A stretch of 64,000 bases of DNA, taken from positions 36,029,501 through 36,093,500 of the forward strand of contig NC_088303.1 of NCBI RefSeq assembly GCF_032854445.1, read 5' to 3'. The notes beneath the pieces were generated by a model. That model did no database searches and was not told the DNA's origin. It saw only the letters and a program-made list of their open reading frames with translations. Of the stretch, positions 24,301 to 36,855 are shown one piece after another. Made by a program: the position numbers and the translations under genes. Source of the stretch: Liolophura sinensis (Eukaryota > Mollusca > Polyplacophora > Chitonida > Chitonidae). Each line of letters opens with the position of its first letter. The first letter of the stretch is position 1.

Positions 24301-27300
24301 AAATGCAGTTTATATGTAGGGTAAAAAAAAATACCTGGTTTCACATCATTAGACATTAAGTAAGGCCCATAGACTGCACCTTACAATCTTAATATATAGG
24401 TGGACAGTTTGTGCTTTATAAAATATAACTTTTAGCTACAGTTATGTGCGGGCCTGACATCATTTTTTCTCTACTTTTTCTCTACTTCCACTTTAAAAAT
24501 AAATTGTGAATATTTATTTTTTGCAAGAATAATGTTTTGATAGGATTAAAGTGAAAGTTTGAATTTCATCAGACAACCAAAATACTTGAACTGTTGTTTA
24601 GCAAACTCAGGCTCAGAACCTCCGGCCCCTAAAAAGAAGAAGCAGGAGCCCATACTGTCTTTACTGGAGGAGGTGGAAAAAGAGCCAGGAGTAGGCGTCC
24701 CAGAGGTAAGGGAGATAACTGACCCTATTGTGTCATGTCAGCAGATTCCTGGGATGCCATTTATGCGAGCTGTATTTGATAACTGCTTTGCTGTTATCAA
24801 TTCTGACTGTTGGATATAATTGTTCTGTGTAGAGGTTGTGCACTGGAGGCAATGTTGGAATTCTAACCAAAAAATGTGATGATCTTTCTTGAAGAGTGCC
24901 TTTTCACAAAGTGCTCTGGGCTTTAACGGTTTTTTGTTGAAAATCCAACTTCATGAACATCTGTACAAGCCATCTGTACACTGATGTGATATACATGGCC
25001 ATAAGTTACATGTATATTTTTTTATGATAAAGTTTCAGTCCAGAAAATATATTTTTCTTTTCAAACTTACTTTTTTAAGCATGGGATGTTGGCATATTTG
25101 GTTAACTTGTTTCACTGTAAAATATACTGTAAGAGTAACAAAATTAGTTTACTTGATATGGTACTATAGGACAAAAGTGCTAAAAAATAATAACACGACT
25201 ACAGCTTTAATAATCAACAAATCTTGATACTACTTCTCTTGGCATGGCACACAGCCTAAGGGAATATTTATTTTTATTCGTGTGTTACGCTGCACTCAAA
25301 AATATTTCACTTATATGAAGATGGCCAGTATTACACTGGGAGGAAACCAGGCAGAACCCGAGGGGAAACCCAAAACCATCCGCACGGACATTCCCGCTTA
25401 CGGCCAGAGAGGAAGCCAGCATGAGCTAGACTAGCACTCACACTGACAGCATTGGTGAGAGGGCTCCTGGGTTATTGTGCTTGGCTTGCATGCTAAGCCC
25501 CTCAGCCACAGAGGACCCCAGAAGGGAATAGGCCAAGTAGTGATTGCCTCAGACAACACATGAATGCAGGAAGGGTCAGGTACTGGTGAATGAGACTGTT
25601 GATCAGGGTAACCTGTTGTATTTCCTCAGGCTGATGTGTTGGTGAAGGCCCTATCTGATCTGGACAGTGCTGCCTCTAGTGACGCCGCTGTCAGAGAGAA
25701 GATTGCTGCTCTCCCCCCAGAAGTCTCCGATATTTCAAACCTGGACAAGTTGCAGGGTAAGCACTGTTTGTAAAGGATTACAAGAAAAATGTAAATGTAT
25801 TTTCCAGCAATACATGGTAAGCATGCCCTCCAAATCGTTTGAACAGTTGATGTACATTACAGGCAATTACATGTAGGTGGCTTACTCTGAGGTCACTGGT
25901 TCAGAACCCACCAATTACGCCCTTACTTTAGAGCCATTTTAGTTCGAGAAAGCATTTGATTTATTGATTTGTTTATTTCATTGATGTTTGACGCCGTACC
26001 CAAGAATATTTCACTTATACGACGGCGGCCAGCATTATGGTGGGAGGAAACCGGACACAGCCCGGGGAAAACCCACAACCATTGGCAGGTTGCTGCAGAC
26101 CTTCCCACGTACGGCCAGAGAGGAAGCCAGCATGAGCTGGACTAGAACTCACAGCAACCACATTGTTGAGAGGCTTCTGGGTCATTATGCTGCGCTAACG
26201 TGCTAACCAACTGAGCCACGGAGACCCCGAGAAAGCATTTAGGCACTAGATCTAATCAAGCTGTGTTAAAACTAACAAGTAAATTGAACAAAAATATGAT
26301 GAATTACCAATAAAGGCTTAAATTTTTAAATAAGTTTCTTTCTTTCACAGACTTAAAAGCTCTCAGAAAGCATCAGAGTTGCATTTTATACAATTTCTTT
26401 ATGCATGGTCACCTTTAAAAGTTTAGGCTCAGTTTTTTTGTAGAAATGACCCTGCCATCAGAGGTCTCAGTCAATTTTTAGCTCTAGAATGTTTGCTATT
26501 CAGAGAATGTGTATTAAAATCTCAAATATAAACCGTACCGCTAAACCACTTAAAAGGATATTCACCAATCCAATGTATTCATATGTTTTTAACACAGTGG
26601 TGATTCTGTGGACCACATTGACTTGGTCAGGCTGTTCAACTTTCCTTTAACATTCAGGCGTTCAAATAACATGGCTAAGATATTAAGATTAGAATGTTCT
26701 GTGAATTTAAAAATTAGGAAGAAGAGGTTGTTTGATGTCATCTGAATATACCTTTAGAATCATGTTTTTGTGTTTAGATTTTGCATCTTGAAGGTGTGAA
26801 CATCCAGCAATTGAATATTTTTATTTCTTAGAGTGATAACTTCTGATAAATGTCCAAAGATTGTCTTAAAATTGTCTGCAAGAAGTAATTTCTTCACTTT
26901 GTGTTAGCTGTAGTGGTGTTCAAGTTTTATGCTATATTTGTAAAGACATGAATTTCATTTGTTTGACAAAAGGGTCATTTGCTCAGTTCTGAGGAATATT
27001 TTCTTTTAGCCAGAGATTTTCACATTGCCTCTCTTGTCTTGCACCTGCACTTGAATTCCTTGCATATTTCTCCTGGTGACATAGTGTAAATATCTCTAGG
27101 CTACAGATATTTCCCCTCTGCTTGGCTTGATTTCTCTTTGTGACACTGCTGGATTTCTCCGTGTTTAACAGGGATTTATTCTAGGCTAGCTACAGATATT
27201 TTGGCCTGGTACTGCTTGATTTCTCCGTGTGACATTGCTGGATTTCTGTTTACGATGTTGCAGCATTTACCCGGGGCTACTGACAATGCTAGATCTCACC

Positions 27301-29785
27301 TTGTGACATTGCTGAATTTACTCTGGGCTGCTGACATTGCTAGATCTCACAGTGTGACATTGCTGAATTTACTCTGGGCTGCTGACATTGCTAGATCTCA
27401 CCTTGTGACATTGCTGAATTTACTCCGGGCTGCTGACGTTGCTAGATCTCACCGTGTGACATTGCTGAATTTACTCTGGGCTGCTGACATTGCTAGATCT
27501 CACCTTGTGACATTGCTGAATTTACTCTGGGCTGCTGACATTGCTAGATCTCACAGTGTGACATTGCTGAATTTACTCTGGGCTGCTGACATTGCTAGAT
27601 CTCACCTTGTGACATTGCTGAATTTACTCTGGGCTGCTGACATTGCTAGATCTCACCGTGTGACGTTGCTGAATTTACTCTGGGCTGCTGACATTGCTAG
27701 ATCTCACCTTGTGACATTGCTGAATTTACTCTGGGCTGCTGACATTGCTAGATCTCATAGTGTGACATTGCTGAATTTACTCTGGGCTGCTGACATTGCT
27801 AGATCTCACCTTGTGACATTGCTGAATTTACTCTGGGCTGCTGACATTGCTAGATCTCACAGTGTGACATTGCTGAATTTACTCTGGGCTGCTGACATTG
27901 CTAGATCTCACCTTGTGACATTGCTGAATTTACTCCGGGCTGCTGACGTTGCTAGATCTCACCGTGTGACATTGCTGAATTTACTCTGGGCTGCTGAAGT
28001 ATCCCACACTTCTTTTCTCTTAGAAAACTCTGCGTCAGAATCAAGTAATCACAGGTTTGGCTGCTTTTGGTCTGTTTTAGCATAGATAGATCAAATAAAG
28101 AGTGTATACCCTGAGTGTTATTTTTATTATTTGATGAACTTACCTTAAAGACAACCATCACATTTTGAATTTTCACAGATAAAGAAGCTGCAGAAAAGCT
28201 ATCCAACTCAGTCGACGCTGCTTGTTGCATGTTGATCGAGTACAATGGAAGATTGGCTGCAGAGTTAGAAGATCGAAAACAAGTGGCTAAATCACTGCGG
28301 GCCTTCATCGCCGAGCAGAAAAATCACCTGATCAGTGACGAGAAAAGATTAGCCGTAAGTTCCGCTGAATCTCTTAAAGTCCTTTTGGTATGGCTGTAAT
28401 TCTTCAGCTGTTTCGTGCATTAGATAAAAATACATGTATATGTAGCGTGTTTTATGTAGCACTATTCTGCCTTCAGTTATTAAAAGTACCTGTGCAGATG
28501 TTAGAAATAAAGAAATGAACCAACCCCGCTGTAAAGTTTCAACTCTAACATAATAATATAGAGACAGACAATTGTTAATACAAACATACAAAAACATTGC
28601 AGGGGCTTAGTACATCATATCATACCAATATTTACTTAAATCAGACTGTTGTAAAATTATTTGCTTTTAGATATTTTTTTCATAAACATTTTTGGAGTGA
28701 AAGTTAAAATTTGTAAAGGGGCCTCCATGACCTAGTGGTTGGCGTGTCAGCACAGTACAATACCCCAGGAACGGGAGAAGGTCTGCCAGCAATGAAGGGA
28801 ATGGTCGTGGGTTTCCCACAGGCACTGTCCGGTTTCCCCCCACCATAATGCTTTCCGCTGTTGTATAAATGAAATATTCTTGAAAACGGCTAAACACATA
28901 GATTAAATAAATAAATAAGTAAAATAAAAAATCATTGCAAATGTGTTGCAGCTACACACTACAGTGTATCCTGAATGGTCCGTTCTTGTTAATGTCCTGG
29001 TAACAAAAAAGTGTTTTATGTTGCTGTTCATGTTTATTTCTATAGGTGTAGCTACCAAGACATATTATTTCCATATCTAAGGTGAACGAAAGCAAAACAG
29101 CTGACTGAATGACATGAAATAAAATAAGCTCATATAACATATTGAACCTGATAACCGCGGCATCCTACAATAATTCCATGTCATCATCTACTTAAGTACC
29201 TCATTATGAAGTAAATGTTAATGGCCCATGACGAAGAAACAAGATTTGGCCGATGAATCAAGTGACTTATAGAGCTGTTGTCACATAACATGGCTCTGTG
29301 ATGAATATTTCTCTCCCTTTGTTTGATATCTCTCTATGATTGAGAGGAATCCTCTCCAGGCCAGCAGTGTAGTGAGTTCTGAGTCAGGACAGCCATGGGT
29401 TCAGCTACGACTTTCCTTCAGGTAGTTTAATGTAAAATTAAAGGGTAAAACTGCCAAGCAAATAAGACATAAGATTTGAAAGTACAGCAAACAAAAGTTA
29501 GGCATGCCTATCCGAAATTCACAGATTGAACTTGTTACCTCAAATAAATAAGTTTTGAACATTGCCTTAAATAAACTCTCATTGGTTGATGTTTTTGTGT
29601 GGTTTACACCCCTCAATGATTGACAGGAGTACAGGTTAAAGCTGTCTAATGTGACGAGTGTGAGACAGGAATTACAGGCACACATTCAAAATCTACCTGA
29701 CCTCACCCTACTTCCTGACGTGACCGGGGGCCTGGCCCCACTGCCTTCTGCCGGGGACCTCTTCAATGTAGATGCACTTCACTGA
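17448..29785 (+). CDS. RPRD1: RPRD1-type regulator of pre-mRNA (CID protein)
   Basis: RPRD1A/B bind the phosphorylated polymerase II C-terminal domain through a CID and recruit the Ser5 phosphatase RPAP2 in the nucleus. Seven exons join in phase: 17448-17598, 18958-19087, 19810-19916, 24602-24705, 25630-25756, 28179-28354 and 29627-29785, about 317 aa against about 326 in human RPRD1B. The CID fills roughly residues 1-130 (MSSFSDQNFAKKLSDLN, TLSLWLIHHRKHA, LTFLYLANDVIQNSKKKGPE, LERLLNIWQERG). A basic linker, PAPKKKKQEP, follows. The C-terminal coiled coil includes AAELEDRKQ, and the end has LPDVTGGLAPLPSAGDLF. Exon 4 has two possible acceptors nine bases apart (start 24602 or 24611). The match does not decide between vertebrate 1A and 1B; one ancestral gene is likely. 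Confidence 0.94.
17828..17936. repeat. Near-perfect 109-bp foldback
   Basis: Two arms of about 52-54 bp (17828-17881 and 17885-17936) are reverse complements with only a handful of mismatches, leaving a loop of about three bases. Each arm ends in the palindrome CATCTAGATG, close to GTCC/GGAC ends. It is in intron 1 of RPRD1. It could be a MITE-like foldback element or a hairpin precursor RNA; the sequence alone does not decide. Confidence 0.9.
18279..18319. repeat. (TA)n microsatellite
   Basis: About twenty uninterrupted TA dinucleotides in intron 1 of RPRD1. Cruciform-prone. Confidence 0.97.
20890..23710 (-). mobile_element. Decayed DIRS-like retrotransposon in RPRD1 intron 3
   Basis: On the minus strand the order is: a gag-like remnant (about 23710-22990, low confidence); reverse transcriptase (about 22690-21867, with FVRKKKDG, NLKDLNK, SVDLCKAYYSIPI and LPNGVSLGPR); an RNase H remnant (about 21866-21430, with TTDASVIGWGAV then stops and frameshifts); and the linker with FGTPDIDIFAYRLN. 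The element ends in the first part of what should be the tyrosine recombinase (ISLICNSWRP). This order and these motifs are typical of DIRS elements rather than LTR/integrase elements. The RT active-site aspartate pair is lost (YIEQS at the usual YxDD position), several frames are broken, and most of the recombinase is missing, so it is inactive. It is antisense to the host gene. Terminal repeats were not found. Confidence 0.8.
25267..25521 (-). mobile_element. SINE-A, full length, diverged
   Basis: Read on the minus strand from a head at 25521 (GTCCTCTGTGGCTGAGGGG) through the core to a T-rich tail on the plus strand at 25267. A 9-bp target duplication, AAGGGAATA, is at 25258-25266 and 25522-25530. 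It lies in RPRD1 intron 4, about 110 bp before exon 5. Confidence 0.85.
25958..26227 (-). mobile_element. SINE-A, full length with target duplication
   Basis: A complete copy, with the head GGGGTCTCCGTGGCTCAGTT at 26227 and the core GCTGGCCGCCGTCGTATAAG. Flanked by CGAGAAAGCATTT at 25945-25957 and 26228-26240. In RPRD1 intron 5, antisense. Confidence 0.92.
27285..28000 (+). repeat. 51-bp minisatellite in RPRD1 intron 5
   Basis: Fourteen head-to-tail 51-bp units containing GACATTGCTAGATCTCAC, then TGTGACATTGCTGAATTTAC. Units alternate between a CTTGTGAC type and a CAGTGTGAC or CCGTGTGAC type, giving a 102-bp higher-order dimer. Because 51 is a multiple of three, a long open frame runs through it (27201-28085), but the region lies inside an intron and has no start context or relatives I know. 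Confidence 0.93.
28717..28918 (+). mobile_element. SINE-A, internally deleted
   Basis: Has the head (GGGGCCTCCATGACCTAGTG), then a deletion, then GGTCTGCCAGCAATG, TTTCCCCCCACCATAATGC, GAAATATTCTTGAAAACGG and an AAATAAATAAAT tail. In RPRD1 intron 6, sense orientation. Confidence 0.85.
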
Positions 29786-29978
29786 CAAAGGAGATAAATG
29801 CTGCTGTAAATAGTGTCACGGTGAGTGCCATTACCCTTACATGCAAGATTATGGAGGATGTTGGCCCTTTAGCAGTTGTAGACTACAGCATTGTTGTTCT
29901 GCTTCTGTTTTCATCCAGCATATATGTACATGTCCACAGATTATTGTGATCATGCTTGTCCTTGTATCCAGTATTAAG

Positions 29979-30183
29979 GGCCTCGGTTGCTGAGAGTTCA
30001 AGTCCAGCTCATGCTGGTTTCCTCTCCAGCTGTACAGTGGAAGGTCTGCAGGCAACCTGCGGACGATTGTGGGTTTCTGCTGGGCCCTGCCCGTTTTCCT
30101 CCCACCATAGTGCTGGCCGCCGTAGTATAAGAGAAATATTCTTGAGTATGGTGTAAAACACCAATCAGATAAATAAATAAATA
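29979..30183 (+). mobile_element. SINE-A, head partly deleted
   Basis: Starts GGGCCTCGGTTGCTGAGAG, so most of the tRNA-like head is gone, then continues with the standard core and an AATAAATAAATA tail. An imperfect 11-bp duplication flanks it: TATCCAGTATT before and TATCCAGCATT after. The right-hand duplication merges into the first unit of the next minisatellite. It lies about 190 bp after the RPRD1 stop codon. Confidence 0.85.
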
Positions 30184-31030
30184 TATCCAGCATTGGTAGG
30201 CTGTTTTAATCTTGCTTGTGGGTTCATCCAGCGCAGGTAGGCTGTTGTAATTTTGCTTGTCTGTTGTTCCAGCATTGGTAGGCTGTTGTAATCCTGCTTT
30301 TCTGTTGTTCCAGCATTGGTAGGCTATTGTAATCCTGCTTGTCTGTTTATCCAGCATTGGTAGGCTGTTGTAATCCTGCTTGTCTGGTAGGCTGTTGTAA
30401 TTCTGCTTTTCTGTTATTCCAGCATTGGTAGGATATTGTAATCCCACTTGTCTATTTATCGGATATTGGTAGGCTATCGTAATCCTGCTTTTCTGTTGTT
30501 CTAGCATTGGTAGGATACTGTAATCCTGCTTGTCTGGTAGGCTGTTGTAATCCCACTTGTCTATTTATCCAATATTGGTAGGCTGTTGTAATCCTGCTTG
30601 TCTGTTGTTCCAGCATTGGTAGGCTATTGTAATCCTGCTTGTCTGTTGTTCCAGCATTGGTAGGCTATTGTAACCTGCTTGTCTGTTTATCCAATGTTGA
30701 TAGGCTGTTGTAATCCTGCTTGTCTGCTGTTACAGCATGAGTGGGCTATCGTGATCCAGCTTGTGTGCTCATCTGGCTTAGATAGACTGTTGTAATTCTA
30801 CTTCTCTGTTCATCCAGCATTGGTAGGCTGTTGTAATCCTGTTTGTCACTTCATCCAAGACTGGTAACCAATTGTAATCCTGCTTGTCGCTTCATCCACC
30901 ATTGGCACAGATAGACTGTTGTAATTTTGCTTCTCTGTTTATCCAGCATTGGTAGGGTGTTGTAATTCTGCTTATCTGTTCGTCCAACATTGGTAGCCTG
31001 TTGTAATCCTACTTATCTGTTTATCCAGCA
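30184..31030 (+). repeat. Minisatellite, about 39-bp unit
   Basis: Roughly twenty irregular units of the type CCAGCATTGGTAGGCTGTTG followed by TAATCCTGCTTGTCTGTTGTT, with many length variants and substitutions. It is downstream of RPRD1 and may be in its 3' UTR. Confidence 0.88.
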
Positions 31031-32897
31031 GACCATGTCTCTGTTGTAAAATCTTTAAATTATTGCATTATTTAAATTTAATTATGGCAATTAGAGATTT
31101 GATTGTGTCTTTGTTTTACATGTCAGAGCGGCAGGTTTTGTTGTACAAGAAAATTGACGAGAAAGGAAGCATTCTGTTGATCTCTTCTCATCCAAGTCCT
31201 CTCCTTGTGTGAAAACTCTTTGAGGAAGGGACAGTCATCAAAGGAATGATCTAAACAGTGTGTGAAAATCAACATGTTCAATAGTGGGGCCTTAAGCAGG
31301 GCTGCATCCAAAATGATTTTGTATTTTCTAGATAAACTGTAAAATATTCATGAGGAATATTTCATGAGGAATTTAAAATTGTGATGCCAACAGGTAAAAT
31401 ATTTAGTTCTTTTCATTGTGATTTTTACTGCTTTGATTTTGTGGAAATATGTTAATTGAAGAATACACTGAGATCTTATAGAACACTGTCAGGTCATGTA
31501 CTTTTGTTGTCTTTTTTTTTGTCAGATAAGGCCATTCCATAGCATTAATGAGTCAATCAAACAATTTATTGATGGATTATTTCATCCATCAGTCAGTCAT
31601 GTATTTATGATGTTGCATCCAGGAGATTGAATACTCTGTATCCCACTGCCTTGTAGGAAACATCCTGATTTTTTCTTTTCATCTTATACACATTTGTGTA
31701 TACATGTACATGCCAGATCAATCCTAACCACTGCTGTGGAAGACTATGCATCCCGCATAATGATGAAGAATCATACCTGATCATTTTTGTTGCCGAACCA
31801 TATCTCAGTTCAAAGTAAACTACATGTAAACTGTGAACATTGAAAAACTCAAAAATGCCCTCATGTTATCAGCTTTGACCGTTCAGGCAGGGGTTATTTC
31901 TATAAATCCGAGAGCACAGCACTAATGTGAAGCAAAGCATGTCTTACCTTGTGGCCATACATACTTGTGTTCAAATGAAACCTCATCATTTTTCCGGTTT
32001 CTCTAACATGGCATGTCCGATGGCAATGTAAGAATTCCTGATCAGAATTTGGTTTCTAGTTACCGAGCACATCGGAAAAAATGATTGAGGTTATACTATT
32101 TGTTTTTGAAATTTGTTCTTGAAAGCAAAGAAATATTAAAGGTGAAATCAGCATCATGGGAAAACCTGTTATACATTTTTTTAGATTTTTTCCACAAAAT
32201 TTTATGATGTGAAGTGTAAATAGATATACTAAAGTGCACGGGCTTCAAGGACCACAATGTCGTCAGTGATGTGAAAAAAATTTGTTCATGTAAACTTAAT
32301 AATGTAATGTGATGAAAAAGGTATACAAAAGTGGAGTCCATGAGGTGAAACTTACGATCCAAACATTTGACGGCATTTAAATTTGAGGAAAGCAAAGCAA
32401 ATAGTAAACCACTGCCTTTTGCCATGTACGTGACAAACCTAAACTAAGCCGAAGCAGCGAGAGTTAGTTTTGTTAGTGGAAGAAATACTGTTATCATACA
32501 GTCTTTTAGACAGGCATTTTGTAAAGTTTGTACAATTATATCATATATAAAGATTAGTGGTTGAATTTTGCTGAGATAGCAGATGTATCTGTATGACTGT
32601 TTACTGTGCTGTCTGACTTTAATTTTATAAATCCATTGAATTTCATGACTCTGGTCTCCAGAATAAAATAATTATGCTTTTAAGAATCAGTGTTAAGTTT
32701 TTTTCTTTCTTTTAGATGAATATGGGAAGTATGTATTTTTTTGCTACAATTGATCAGTCCCTGACTTACGTGGTTGTATGTTGAAATCCATCTGCAGCTG
32801 GCCTGTGCATTTTATCCACGCTTGTCAGGGACCTTGTAAAAGGTGGCAGTTGATGGGTTTTCCCCCGCCCATAAACCTCATTGCTATCACATTAGTG
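31031..32897. other. Gene-poor region after RPRD1
   Basis: No exon series, RNA gene or repeat recognised. It may include RPRD1 3' UTR; an AATAAA occurs at about 32662. The short frame at 31123-31311 on the minus strand has no family features. Confidence 0.5.
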
Positions 32898-33132
32898 GCT
32901 GGGGGGCTCAGTTGGTTAGCGCAGAAGCCTCTCACCAATGGGGTCGCTGTGAGTTCAAGTCCAGCTCATGCTGGCTTCCTCTGGCTGTACGTGGGAAGGT
33001 CTGTCAGCAACCAGTGGATGGTTGTGGGTTTCCCCCAGGCTGTGCCCCGTTTCCTCCAACCATAATGCTGGCCGCCGTCGTATAAGTGAAATATGCTTGA
33101 GTACGGCATAAAACACCAATCAAATAAATAAA
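32898..33132 (+). mobile_element. SINE-A with 13-bp target duplication
   Basis: Near full length, with the head GGGGGGCTCAGTTGGTTAGC, the core CATAATGCTGGCCGCCGTCG and an AAATAAATAAA tail. Flanked by TATCACATTAGTG at 32885-32897 and 33133-33145. Confidence 0.92.
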
Positions 33133-34831
33133 TATCACATTAGTGAATTGTTGAATAATACCACCTCAAAGAAATAAACAGATGACACATTATCCTTATG
33201 TTAGGATAAGTATTGTAACTGGCTAGTGTTTGGTGCTTATCAAGTTACATTAAAGGAAAAGGAAAGCTCATTCCTGGTTGAGAATTCCTTGGTCAAGAAT
33301 ATTGCACATTGGGAGGAAACTGGAGCAAAGAATAAACCACCACCCTTTGGCAAACACTGATTAACTTTCACACCCGTTGCACACATATTTTCAGCTGTAG
33401 GGCAATCATATTGCTGAAAAACAAGTAAACTGCCTGACAGCTGAGCAGCTGTCAGTCTCTAACCAAGACACAGTGGACAGATGAATATGGATAAAAACTG
33501 GAACTTTTCCAACACCTTGTGTAAAAAGCATCTCAAGACACATTAACTTTTGAGGAGGGTTGTGGCTTACATGGGTCCCATAGCCTTGCTTGCCAGAGCT
33601 TAACTGGGCAGTTGTTCTCAAGCTGAACTGCTGAAGGAGGGGTGCAAATGCACTCGTAATATCCATACGTTACCAGTTTGTTCACAAAAATCATAGCAAT
33701 GAGAGGAGCAAACAACAAATTACACAGCTTTCACCCAAATCACTTTATGTGGGAAAGGTTTGCCTCTTTAAGTGGGAAAGGTTTGCCTCTTAATTGTTAT
33801 TTTATTGGTGTCTGGCCAACAATCTTGCCAGGCCGAGAGCTTGTGTACATGAAGAACAAAAATGTATGAGCTGTTGATTCTGAGCCTGATATGGAAAGAT
33901 GAAAATGCAATAAGTCACAAATAACTGTAAAATATTTATTTCATGTCTTATACATAAATACATTTTCCCAACATTTTTTCAAGTTATTTGATTGGAGTTA
34001 TTGCTTCCATTCACCTAAGCAATAAAGGTTGTTTCAAGTCACGCTCCAGTTGTAAGTTTATGCAAAGTCTTTCATACTCTTTATCTTCCCAATGACTTTA
34101 CAAGTTGATAAACATTCATGGTACAAAATACATAACCAGCAGCAAGCATTCGAGATAGTAAAACGGAATTGCACTGGCAACCATTTTGATTCCCAGCATA
34201 TATAACTTTTAATAATCACCACAAAACATGGTGAACACACGTATTCGAAAAAAAAAGGTGAAATTTATCGAGTGGCTAGAAAAAAGAAAATCATAATTAT
34301 GACACTGCATCAACAACCACACTAATTAATCTTGACAGGAATGTTTGGTTCTGTTCCTTCAGAGATCATGATACAGTAGGAATGTTTTCATACAGTTTTA
34401 GACTAGTATGTTCCACACTTAATTGCAAGTGTACCTTACAAATCTGATGATAATATTCTGTAATATATTTTGAAAAGTCATCGGTGTCTTTCAGGTAGCT
34501 CTGTAATTCAATTCATCCAAGAATTATCGCTGTCTGCATGGTCATGGAATTTTGTCACTTCTTGTAATCAATGTGAACTGTAAAGTTTCCGCCACAAGAA
34601 ATAATTTGATTTAAATGGTGTTTACTAAATGCTTGCAATTTCGAATTTTTACTTCCACATGTAGGTGTATATGACTATGTATGGTCAGTTTTATAAATGT
34701 ACATGTAGGTAGAGGGAAGAGAAGTGCCTGGAGTTAACAACTGCCTTTCTCCTGATACCCGACAAACCACAGCCACAGTCAATCTAGCAAGAGCGGGATT
34801 TGAGCCTGTGGCCTCACTGCTTGAACTACCA

Positions 34832-34980
34832 TTATTTATTTATTTATTTATTTGACTGGTGTTTTACGCTGTACTCAAGAATATTTCACTTACAAGACGA
34901 CGACCAGCATTATGGTGGGAGGAAACCCCGTGAAAACCCACGACCATCCGCAGGTTGCTGGCAGACCTTCCCACATAGGG
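34832..34980 (-). mobile_element. SINE-A, head-truncated
   Basis: Minus-strand copy: five TTTA repeats on the plus strand, then the core with GACCAGCATTATGGTGGGAG and CATCCGCAGGTTGCTGGCAG. It stops at CTTCCCACATA, before the tRNA-related part. Confidence 0.88.
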
Positions 34981-36265
34981 GGTTGAACTACCATGGCAGG
35001 AACATTAGCCAAATGAGTAAGATTAAGGCTGCTACAAGAAATGAAAGGGACAGGTTTAGATAACCTTAAAGTGGGCATTCCTTGCACTTAAAATTTGGGT
35101 GGATGCATTTAATTTAACATATTAAATGGTCATTACACGGGAAAACTTGGTTAATCTTGCATTCACTGTCCAAGTTTGTGAAGTGAAATGAAATTTTGTA
35201 TCTTTCATTTCATAAACAAGAAGATGTCCAGCTTTTTGAATAGCTGATCTGAGATCTTTATTTCGGGCACATCTTTTCTCCATTATGGAAGAAGTGTATT
35301 TTAAATCCCTCGGGACAGCATCTTAAACAAAAAGGTCCTGTTTACTCTCTCATGGTTAATATATGCCTCAATATAGAGCTTACATCATGAAAACACAATT
35401 AAGCTTATATATAAGTCTGAGAAAACAATGCTATGCTATTCCCTGAAGCAGACATATCTGGACACCTGCTTCCCAAAACAAGTCATCACATAAAAATACA
35501 TTTGTGAGACAAGAAATCTCATACTCTGCCTTTTATATACAGCAACTTTCCCAATTTACAACAAAGATGCCACCAATGTGAGAGGGGCAAAATGTTGTAA
35601 TAAAATAATCTGTCACTTTGTTGAACAAATGTTGAGCAGTCTACCCCATATACATGTATACATAGCTTTAGCTATCAGTGCATTAGCCCTCATGTCTGTT
35701 CTAGTTACCCTAAAGCTGGCTTCTAAATTAACTGTTTTATATGTTACAATGTATTAACTGTTTCAAGGAATTAAAATGAATGATGTTTTGAGAGGGATTT
35801 GTATTCTTTAATACTGAAAGGCGTTTCTTGATGCTTTAAATTGAATTCACTGTAAATGCATTTACTACAAAACAGAAAGAAAACAACACATGGCCCCCCC
35901 AAAAAAACAGGTTGTAACATACTTGTACATGTAGAACAGCTTGCATATACCAAACCATGAATGATCTGACTGATGGATTAGTTGGTTGTTGTTGCTATAC
36001 ATACAATATCAAGAAAATAACAAAATATATTTTCTGAAGCAATCTAAATTAGCGGCTTAATAATACCCTACAATTTGCATGTATCTTCACTGTTCAGTTA
36101 TGTAATGTCAATGTATATAACCTGTATATAACAGATATGTGGTATGTACCATACTATAAAGGAGGATATGTATTCTCTGTGCCTTTTCACCGATACATAT
36201 ATTGTACCATATATTGTGTACAAATATAATCTCTCACAGATATATCACATGCTAAGTAGATGTAC

Positions 36266-36269
<4 letters not shown>

Positions 36270-36316
<47 letters not shown>
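36270..36316. repeat. (TA)n microsatellite
   Basis: About twenty-three uninterrupted TA dinucleotides, the longest simple repeat in the window. Confidence 0.97.
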
Positions 36317-36319
<3 letters not shown>

Positions 36320-36365
36320 CACGTATGTGGTACACTATATAGGTGTATAATCTGTAACAGCTTTT

Positions 36366-36480
36366 TGTTTATTTACTTTTTGTTGATTATTGTTTGACGC
36401 CATACTCAAGAATGTTTCACGTGTACAAGGGAGGTCAGTATTATATGGGCAAAGGAGCTAGGCAGATGTTCCCAGGCAAG
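36366..36480 (-). mobile_element. SINE-A fragment, diverged
   Basis: Recognisable from GTTTGACGCCATACTCAAGA and TGTTTCACGTGTACAAG; the remainder is badly decayed. Confidence 0.6.
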
Positions 36481-36721
36481 GTACTGAGAAACTCTCCCAC
36501 ATGGGACATAAAAAAGCTACCAATACCCAAGATTAATCTAGTTTAACCAAACAAGTAATTTTCAGTTTTGGCTGGATAAAATTTAAGGGTGGAGAAAACT
36601 CTGATTGTCAAGAGTACGTGACCGCTGCTCTTTGTTTGTACTTGACAACAAGCCACCACTGAACTAGTAAGAGACTGACATACTAGCTGAATGAGCCAGC
36701 AAGACTCCTCAAAGCTACTAA

Positions 36722-36855
36722 GTAGGAAGGTCTGCCAGCAACCTGCGGATGGTCATGGGTTTCCCCTGGCTCTGCCCGTTTTTCTCCCACCATAATGCTT
36801 GCTGCCATCGTTAAAGTGAAATATTCTTCAGTAGGACGTGAAAAAACACCAATGG
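36722..36855 (+). mobile_element. SINE-A, 5'-truncated
   Basis: 3' half: AGGAAGGTCTGCCAGCAACC, CTCCCACCATAATGCTTGCT and GTGAAATATTCTTCAGTAGG. It faces the fragment at 36366-36480 in the opposite orientation. Confidence 0.8.

Noticed and set aside
27201-28085. 294-residue open frame, plus strand
   Set aside because: It is the 51-bp minisatellite read in frame; 51 is a multiple of three, and the region is inside an RPRD1 intron.
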